Under the pieces are notes generated by a model. The model did not search any database. It had not been told where the DNA came from and saw only the letters and a list, made by a program, of their open reading frames with translations. Shown here one piece after another: positions 57,391-64,000 of a stretch of 64,000 nucleotides of DNA. The position numbers and the translations under genes are program-made. The stretch is taken from the NCBI RefSeq assembly GCF_000471905.2, contig NW_006499883.1:4998549-5062548 (forward strand). The letters run 5' to 3'. Each line of letters starts with the position of its first letter. Position 1 is the first letter of the stretch. The stretch comes from Amborella trichopoda. Taxonomy: Eukaryota; Streptophyta; Magnoliopsida; Amborellales; Amborellaceae.

Positions 57391-58311
57391 ACTGGCCATG
57401 ACAATCCTACTAGCCATGAGACTAGTTATGGTATATACATGAGTGGCCTAAATAATTTCTGAGTTATAAACAAAATAAATTGGTTAAAGAAACTAAAGGT
57501 CACAAAAAAACAATTCGATATGTGATCAATGCATGTTATAGTGAGAGAGCCACAAGATATAATCAATTAAGAGTATATTCTAATTATCCTTACCACAAAA
57601 TTAAAAATGGTGGTTTGCTATTTCCACCAAATTTGGGATTCTCTATGTATCATGTCACTACTTGGCTATTTCTTTGGGTCTCAAGACAATGGATATCAAA
57701 ACAGTAGACAAAATATTAAGCCAAAATATAAAAAATAATGATATCACTTTGCAAAGAAAAATTCAGCAATCTATGTTCGTATTACTAATGTGCGACATAC
57801 ATATTTAAAAATGACTTCATGAGTATCTTACTTAGAGAGAGAGAGAGAAAAAGGAATTGAGCTCTCGAATCTACAGAGAGTGTGTAGTAAGTAAATGTAA
57901 CACAAAAGTAAACTAGGCCGTAATGAGCATTAAGTATGGTAATATAAAGCTTTTATTTTAGAGAGATAAAAAGGTACACAATGCATATGATACCATAAAA
58001 AAAATGTGTTGGGCGCATATAGGATGAGTCTTACTGTATGTATTGACTAAAGTCAACAGTGAGGAGAGAGAGACAGACGATTCTACTTTGAGGTAACCGT
58101 TTGTATTTCAAAACTTTCAACAAGCCTTACTACGTTGCTTGTATTTGGTTAAAAAGGTCAATTAAGGGATGAAAGTAAAAGGATATAATAAAATAGAATT
58201 ATGCAAGGGTACAGTGTTTGAACTCTAATTACTCTTGTTTTGAAGTGCAAAATGTTTTTGAATAAAAAGTATATTTTTCGTCATTAAAAGGGTAGCATAT
58301 ATATTTATATA

Positions 58312-59478
58312 GGAAAAATTACGTAAATATTTATTTTAGTTTTCGTTATTATTAAAATACCAAAAACCTTCCGTTATTACTGAAATGTCCGTTTTTTGGA
58401 CTTCATAACAATTTTTTTTAAAAAAAGACAAAACTACCTATTTTTGGTTTTTGAAAACCGAAATCAAGCCAATTTCGTTTTTTGAAAAACCAAAAATTTT
58501 TAATTTTCTGTTCTTGAACCGAAATTTTTTTTCTCGCTCTTGTGGGTTCTCTACCTCTCTCTCTTTACATTACACGGATAAAAATGGTTTTTTTTTTAAC
58601 TCTCTCTCTCCCTTTCACCAGTGCCTTTTCTTTTTGGGTAAGTTTCACCTAGCGTCTTGAGAGAGGAATTCGGCCTAGTCTAGATATTCCCATAGCTTGA
58701 AGAGCTTGAATTGACTAGAGATCTCTTCCTGAAGGTAGGGTGGGCTGGGTCATCAGCTTTCCATTCTCTTCTGATGTATACAAGCCAAAACTGACTCATA
58801 TTGAGAGGGCCTATCGAAACCATTCGGAAGTGAGAGCATAGAAGGTCTATAATGACATTTTGCAGCTGTGAATTTGCCTTTGAACCAGGTCAAGAGATCA
58901 TCTTTGGGAGCAAAAGTGTTAGGAAATTGAGTTGGCGCGAGATTGGATGGTTGCAAAAGTGTGGGAAATTGAGTTCGGGCAGGATTGGGTGGTTAAGGAA
59001 GGGCACGAGTTCGATTGTTGGTGCCATTAATGGAGGAGAGAGAGCGAGATAGGATTGGGGCATGAGAGAGAGGAAGGGAAGTCATTAGACATTCGGGTTG
59101 AGACCTCGTTTGCCCATTTAGAGAGAGTGCGAGGTTAATCGGTTAAATTTATGAGAGAGAGGAAAGAGAGAGAGAGAGAATTGAAAATTGGGTTTTTGAA
59201 CTTGATTAGTCGATGGAGAGAGAGAGGTAGAGAGAGAATATATCACAAGAGATAGAAAACACTTTTCGGTTCTTGAAGAACGGAAAATTTAAAATTATCG
59301 GTTCTTCAAAAACCAAATTTGGTCTGATTTTAGTTTTTAAAAAACAAAAAATGGGTAGTTTCCTTTGTTTTAAAAAAATTGTTACGAAGTTCAAAAAACA
59401 GACATATCAATAATAACAGAAAGTATTCGGTATTTTGATTATAATATAAACTAAAACAGATATTTACGTAATTTTCCC
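58312..59478. mobile_element. Mutator-type fold-back element FB-4, 1167 bp, perfect 9-bp target duplication
   Basis: Inverted arms of about 250 bp (58312-58570 and 59215-59478) with tips GGAAAAATTACGTAAATAT and GGGAAAATTACGTAAATAT. ATTTATATA lies directly outside both ends (58303-58311 and 59479-59487). The core (58580-59210) carries GA- and CT-rich stretches and short frames on both strands without recognised domains. The plan matches FB-2. Confidence 0.9.
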
Positions 59479-59660
59479 ATTTATATAAGAATTTAATGTT
59501 ATTTAATGCTCCATGCACATGTTATCATTCCCCATGTGAATGATGTTATTCTCTACTATAATTAACAAATACTCTTCTTTCTACTATGAATTTCTACTTT
59601 GCAATTAAATAATTGCCTAAAATATTTTTTTTGACAAATGTTCAAAAGTTTTATTAATGA

Positions 59661-60557
59661 CTAAATAAAAGATATTACATCAGAGGAAATCAAAAGAGAA
59701 GGCAATGACGCACCTCCTTTGGCCAAAGAATCGACAATGGAGTTTGCTTCCCGATACACAGGATTGAAAGAAACAGAAATAGGTTCAACTAGATCTATAA
59801 TTTGCAACCACAATGATCGAAGCTCCCACGGAACCTTTTGTTCCTTATTGCACCAATTAATCACATTCCAAGAATCCCCTTCAATCCACATATTAGCTCT
59901 TATATTCTTATTAATCATAATTTTCACCTCATACAAAAGAGCACTCAATTCAGCAAAATTAACTGTTTTTACCCCAATCAGACCAGCAAAGGAGAAGACA
60001 ATAGAACCCGAGGAATCGCTCGCAACACCATCAATTCCAGCAATATCTGGATTTCCCAAAGAACTCCCATCAAAATTGAGCTTAATGCCACCAACTGCAG
60101 GTGCCACCCAAAAACACTTTGGTCTAGTAAGTGTATTCCTAAGGAGAAAGAGATTGCTAAGATTTGTCATAACATCAACTTTTGAAATCCCCCATCTTTC
60201 TTTAATCACAGACAACCACAACCAAATAGAATGCTTAATTTTAGTTAAAATCTTCTCAAAGGATAAAGAGCTCACATCGAAGGTTCTTCTATTCCTCTCC
60301 TTCCATATTTCCCACAGGATAACCCCTTTAGATATCTTCCATATAACCTTACCAATCACAGGCAAATGGCTAACAGGCAGCTGAGAAATAATCCCTTCCA
60401 CCGTTTGAGGGAGTACCAGATGTACCCCAAGAGTGGAAAACAACCAATACCAGACACGTGCTGTAAAAGAATAATGAATCAACAGATATTCCCCTGATTC
60501 CCCATCTTCTTTGCATAACAAACATACATTAGGCAAAATTTTACCCGTTTTAATCAA
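59661..60557 (-). pseudogene. LINE ORF2 C-terminal part: zinc-binding region and RNase H
   Basis: An open frame of 298 codons. CLLCKEDGESGEYLLIHYSF at its start is the zinc-binding region (Cys-x2-Cys and His). LNFDGSSLGNPDIAG (Asp), FAELSALLYEV (Glu), WIEGDSWNVI (Asp) and YREANSIVDSLAK (Asp) give a complete RNase H catalytic set. It ends with a stop at 59661. A long frame on the opposite strand (59719-60384) is only a shadow. Confidence 0.88.
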
Positions 60558-60626
60558 ATTATAGATGGTTAAAATCCTGTTTAAAGAACCAAGCCAAATA
60601 AAACATTGTACCTTATGGGGTATCGG

Positions 60627-62600
60627 TCATTTCCAAATAGATGTCACTATGGAATTAGACCATCTTAGCATATCATGGAACAGTAAGTTATAACAGGACT
60701 TAACCGAAAACATCCCATCACTCTCAATCTCCCAAATAATTTCATCCTCTGCATCACCAGCAACATAAACAGTTTCCAAAATTTCTACACACCATTGGGA
60801 AAGAAGGTGGTTACTTAGCCGGCCATAAGAGAGGGAGATATTGCAAGAACATTGCATACCTCTCCTCTCTATAGCATCAAGAATAGTAAAGTTAGACTGG
60901 GTTACCAATCCAAAAAGATCAGGAAAGGGAACTTTCAAAGGAAATTCCCCTACCCATTTATGATGCCACAAAGATACTTGACTGCCACACCTAATGTTCC
61001 ACCTTGAATACCCTGAAACAATAGGTCTGCATCTTTAGATAGCCTTCCACACTTGTGAGACCTCTACCATTACCCAACCACATTTAGAATCTATCAATCC
61101 CATACTTAGCCAAGAGAACTTTGAACCAAATATGATTTTTTAGCTTTAAATTTCTCCACCACCACTTACACAAAAGTGCTTGATTAAAAACGTCCTCCTT
61201 AATCCCAAACCACCTTCTTTTTTAGGCGTACACACCCTATCCCATCTAAGCAATGTGAAACTTCCTCCCATCTGAATTAGAGCCCCAAAGAAAATCCCGC
61301 ATCATGTTTCCAATTTTCGAGCAACCAAAGCAGGCATATTAATCAGAGACATTTGGTAAACTGGGAGATTTGATAAATACGATTTTAACAAAGTAACCCT
61401 TCCACTAAAAGAGAGATACTTATACTTCCACAAATCTAATTTAGTTTGAACTCTTTCAATCGATAGCCTTGAATTAGAGGTAGGAAGACCCAAATAAGTA
61501 ACAGGAAAGGATCCAACCTTACAGCCCATAATAGATGCTAACTCCTCTGTCACCCCTCTATCACAGCTAATCCCAACCATGGAAAATTTATGAAAATTTA
61601 CTTTCAGGCCCAAAGTGGCTTCTCAAATATCCAAAAACCTTGCAATATTTGAAACTTGTAATGGCTCTGCCTCACAGAAAATAAGGGTATCATCAGCATA
61701 TTGAAGAAGAGAGATTTGAATATAGGAATTAGCAACCCAAAATCCATTAAAATAACCCTCATTCTCCACCCTATTTAGCAATAGGCTAAAGCATTCAGCA
61801 TAGATTGTATAGAGGAAAGGAGACAAAGGATCCCCTTGTCATGACCCTCTAGAGGCATTAAATAAACCTACTGGACTACCTTTAAATAAGACAGAGAAAT
61901 GTGTTGATGACAGGCATCCAAAATCTAGGATCTCCATCTCGCACCAAAACCCATACGTCTCAGAATTTCCAAAAGGACCCCCCATTCAACCCAATCATAT
62001 GCCTTTTCCATATCCAACTTAAGAGGATAACCGGCTTCTTACTAATAACTCTAGAGTGAATGCATTCTTGTGCCAACAAAACACTATCTGTAATTTAACG
62101 ATCCTGAATGAAAGCAGATAGAGTACTAAAAATGAGAAAAAGCAAAACCACCTTCAGCCTCTCTGCCAACACCTTAGCAACAATCGTATACAAGCTAATC
62201 AACAAGCTTATTGGCCTTATATATGAGAGATTAGAAATCATCACTTTCTTAGGAATCAAAGCCAAAAAGTAGAATTTACACATTTAAAAATTTAACCCCT
62301 GATCATAAAGGTTTTGACAAATTCTAAGACTTTCGCTTGAACCACCGACCAAAATTTATAAAAGAATGCCAAAGGGAAGCCGTAAGTCCGGTGCTTTGTT
62401 ACTAGATGAGGCAAAAACCGCTTTCTGTAATTCCTCACTTGTGACCTCCCTTTCTAGTTCATTTCTCAACTGTAAAGAGAACCTTTTGAAGGGAACTCTA
62501 TTCAAACATGGGTTAAAATTAACTTTTTGAGTAAAAGCCTTTTTAAAATGGTTCACTACAACATTTTCAAATGCACTTTCATTTTATATGTCAACACCAA
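60627..62600 (-). pseudogene. LINE ORF2 reverse transcriptase and thumb
   Basis: Pieces: ALIPKK, YIRPISLLISLYTIVAKVLAERL, SAFIQDR, SPFLYTIYAECFSLLLNRVE, the intact catalytic LLQYADDTLIF (about 61690), FPVTYLGLPTSNSRLS, KYKYLSFSGRVTLLKSYLSNLPVYQMSL in parts, and IWEIESDGMFSVKSCYNLL. Frames change several times between 62290 and 61620 and around 61000-61300. Confidence 0.87.
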
Positions 62601-62994
62601 GAATTGATAAACCAGAAACATCAATTTGCCTCTTTCTAGCACTAGCAATTGCATGAAAATACTTCTTGTTGAGATCCCTTTCTTTAAGCCATTTTTTTCT
62701 AAATCTTTGCCTCCAGTAAATCTCCTCAAATTTGCGTAGCTGTTCCAACTCCAAGTTCTTCAAATTACGCTCCAAAACTATCTGTTCAAAAATCACCCTT
62801 GAGGTCTGGACATTCATGTCTATCGCTTCCAATTCTAGCAAAACTCCATCTATTCTTGCCTTAACATCAAATTTGTCTTCTTGTTTCTACCTAATCAGTT
62901 TCCACTTGATATTTAGTAGCTTACTAAATAGAACCTTCCTCCACTGTATTCACTCAAGCACTAGTAATAAGGTCAACCACCTGCTTTTCTTGTA

Positions 62995-63739
62995 GCCAAC
63001 TCAAGTCCAGCTTAAAAGGTTTAGAACCTCTTTAAGATCCCCGAATTAAGAAGGATGGGACAATGATCTGAGGACAATCTCGACAGTGCTCTCACTGAAG
63101 ACAATGGGTACTCTTCCAACCATTCCATTAAGAACAGAAACCTATCTAACTTTGACATTGCAAAGTTAGACATATTATTATTGGAGCAGGTGTACCTGAC
63201 CCCAATAATAAGGGGATGCATTAAAGAATGATTATCTATAAACCTATTAAAACATCTCATAGAAGAATTAATAGGATTACTCGACAAGCTCTCATCAGGC
63301 CAACGAATCAAATTGAAATCCCCAACACCTACAACCGAAAAGTTAAAAGAATGAATAACAGAACTTAACTCTAAAAGAAACCTTCTTTCAAAGCCACACT
63401 AGAGGAACCATACACATTGACAATGCCCCATTGAAACCCCACTTCAGGACCACAAAAACCCAAAAGAAAAAAGAAATCACGTTTAAATGTGCCAAATTTC
63501 TGGATAGCTGTTGGATCCCATAAGACCCAAAAACCACCAGATGCTCCATAAGCATCAATACCATCAAAAGCAATAGCACTAGAACCCCAAATCTCCCTAG
63601 CCCCTGCAACATCAGGACTAGGGAGTTTTGTCTACTGGAGAATCAGTACCACTGGTTTAAACTTTGTAACAAGATAAAGAACATCCCTTTTCCTAAACTG
63701 ACTACCCAATCCCCTTATATTCCACGAAATTATATTCAT
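62995..63739 (-). pseudogene. LINE ORF2 start: APE-type endonuclease
   Basis: ORF2 opens MNIISWNIRGLG at 63739. The expected LQETKL is LQ*TKL: TAG at 63634-63632 replaces the catalytic Glu codon. Downstream, GFWVLWDP, VVGVGDFNLIRWPDE, KLDRFLF and LSSDHCPILL (Asp and His of the active site) are readable after a frameshift near 63395. The endonuclease is therefore inactive as read. Confidence 0.87.
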
Positions 63740-64000
63740 TAAAAAGGAGGGGGGTTAGAAGAAGAACCCGGTTCATCAATACCAAAATCAGGGTTCAGCT
63801 CGTCCACCATGAAATCAACAACATGATCGTCGTCACTGGAAGAAGAACTTGACTCGGTGTCCACATTGACCATTGAGTGATCATGCATTGACCACTGAGT
63901 GATCACGAAAGACAATCGCTCCCGATGGGCCCTTCTTAAGAACACTTTTAGCTTGGAGTCTGGCTAATGAACGAGTATCACGAACAAATTTTTTTGCCTC
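63739..64000 (-). CDS. LINE ORF1, C-terminal end (partial)
   Basis: An open frame ending in an acidic, Ser-rich tail (SSSSSSDDDHVVDFMVDELN ... NPPPF). Its stop TAA overlaps the ORF2 ATG as TAATG (63741-63737), the arrangement expected if ORF2 is translated by termination and re-initiation. The start lies outside the window, and no zinc knuckle is visible in this part. Confidence 0.65.

Larger units (their letters stand above)
59620..64000 (-). mobile_element. LINE (non-LTR retrotransposon), runs off the right edge
   Basis: Reads right to left: end of ORF1 (64000-63739), then ORF2 with endonuclease, RT, zinc-binding region and RNase H, then a short 3' end with AATAAA and an A-run of eight (about 59618-59628). 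The 5' end is outside the window. ORF2 is broken by a stop in the endonuclease and several frameshifts, but motifs are well preserved, so it is younger than the relic in the UGT85 intron. A flanking duplication cannot be tested without the other end. Confidence 0.9.

Noticed and set aside
59719..60384. 221-codon open frame on the plus strand
   Set aside because: Antisense shadow of the well-supported LINE RNase H domain on the minus strand.

Overview
This is plant nuclear DNA: AT-rich, full of microsatellites, with a plant-type (group G, UGT85) glycosyltransferase gene split by the family's single phase-1 intron, and otherwise made of decayed retrotransposons and DNA transposons. The sequence does not let me name the species. 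Two runs of N (26005-26194 and 53020-53292) are assembly gaps, both beside low-complexity repeats. I see no tRNA, rRNA, organelle insertion or bacterial feature.

Layout. (1) 1-9.1 kb holds the only apparently intact host gene, a UGT85-like UDP-glycosyltransferase on the minus strand (exon 1 7415-6926, exon 2 1916-964, 480 residues). Its 5.0-kb intron contains an antisense LINE relic and two short dispersed repeats. A repeat of the same family as one of these lies about 110 bp upstream of the ATG, and fold-back elements lie on both sides of the gene. (2) 9.1-13.3 kb has a short non-autonomous LTR relic and unidentified sequence. (3) 13.3-24.95 kb is a cluster of Ty1/copia relics: a nearly complete minus-strand copy with an 880-bp insertion, a 5'-deleted plus-strand copy, and a rearranged chimera, followed by a scrap of Ty3/gypsy reverse transcriptase. 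(4) 24.95-27.7 kb is AT-rich and contains a gap. (5) 27.8-44.05 kb is one very large LTR retrotransposon (about 16.3 kb, LTRs about 3.1 kb). It has gag and the end of a protease but no reverse transcriptase, and it appears to have inserted inside an older inverted-repeat element. (6) 44.24-49.97 kb is a Mutator-like element with terminal inverted repeats of about 830 bp, a perfect 9-bp target duplication, and the C-terminal third of a FAR1/FHY3-type transposase. (7) 50-57.4 kb has dispersed repeats, another fold-back element and a decayed copia copy on the minus strand. (8) 58.3-59.5 kb is a second Mutator-type fold-back element with a perfect 9-bp target duplication. (9) 59.6-64 kb is a LINE on the minus strand running off the window edge (end of ORF1, endonuclease, reverse transcriptase, zinc-binding region, RNase H).

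How the parts relate. The glycosyltransferase probably works alone in the cytosol; no pathway neighbours are visible. Everything else is mobile DNA at different stages of decay. The three elements with perfect 9-bp duplications give the clearest insertion histories. No gene set suggests a new multi-gene system. The most interesting points are the unusual active-site residue and repeat-loaded structure of the UGT85 gene, the large LTR element with a minisatellite in its LTR and three knuckle-like motifs in gag, and several long inverted-repeat elements.
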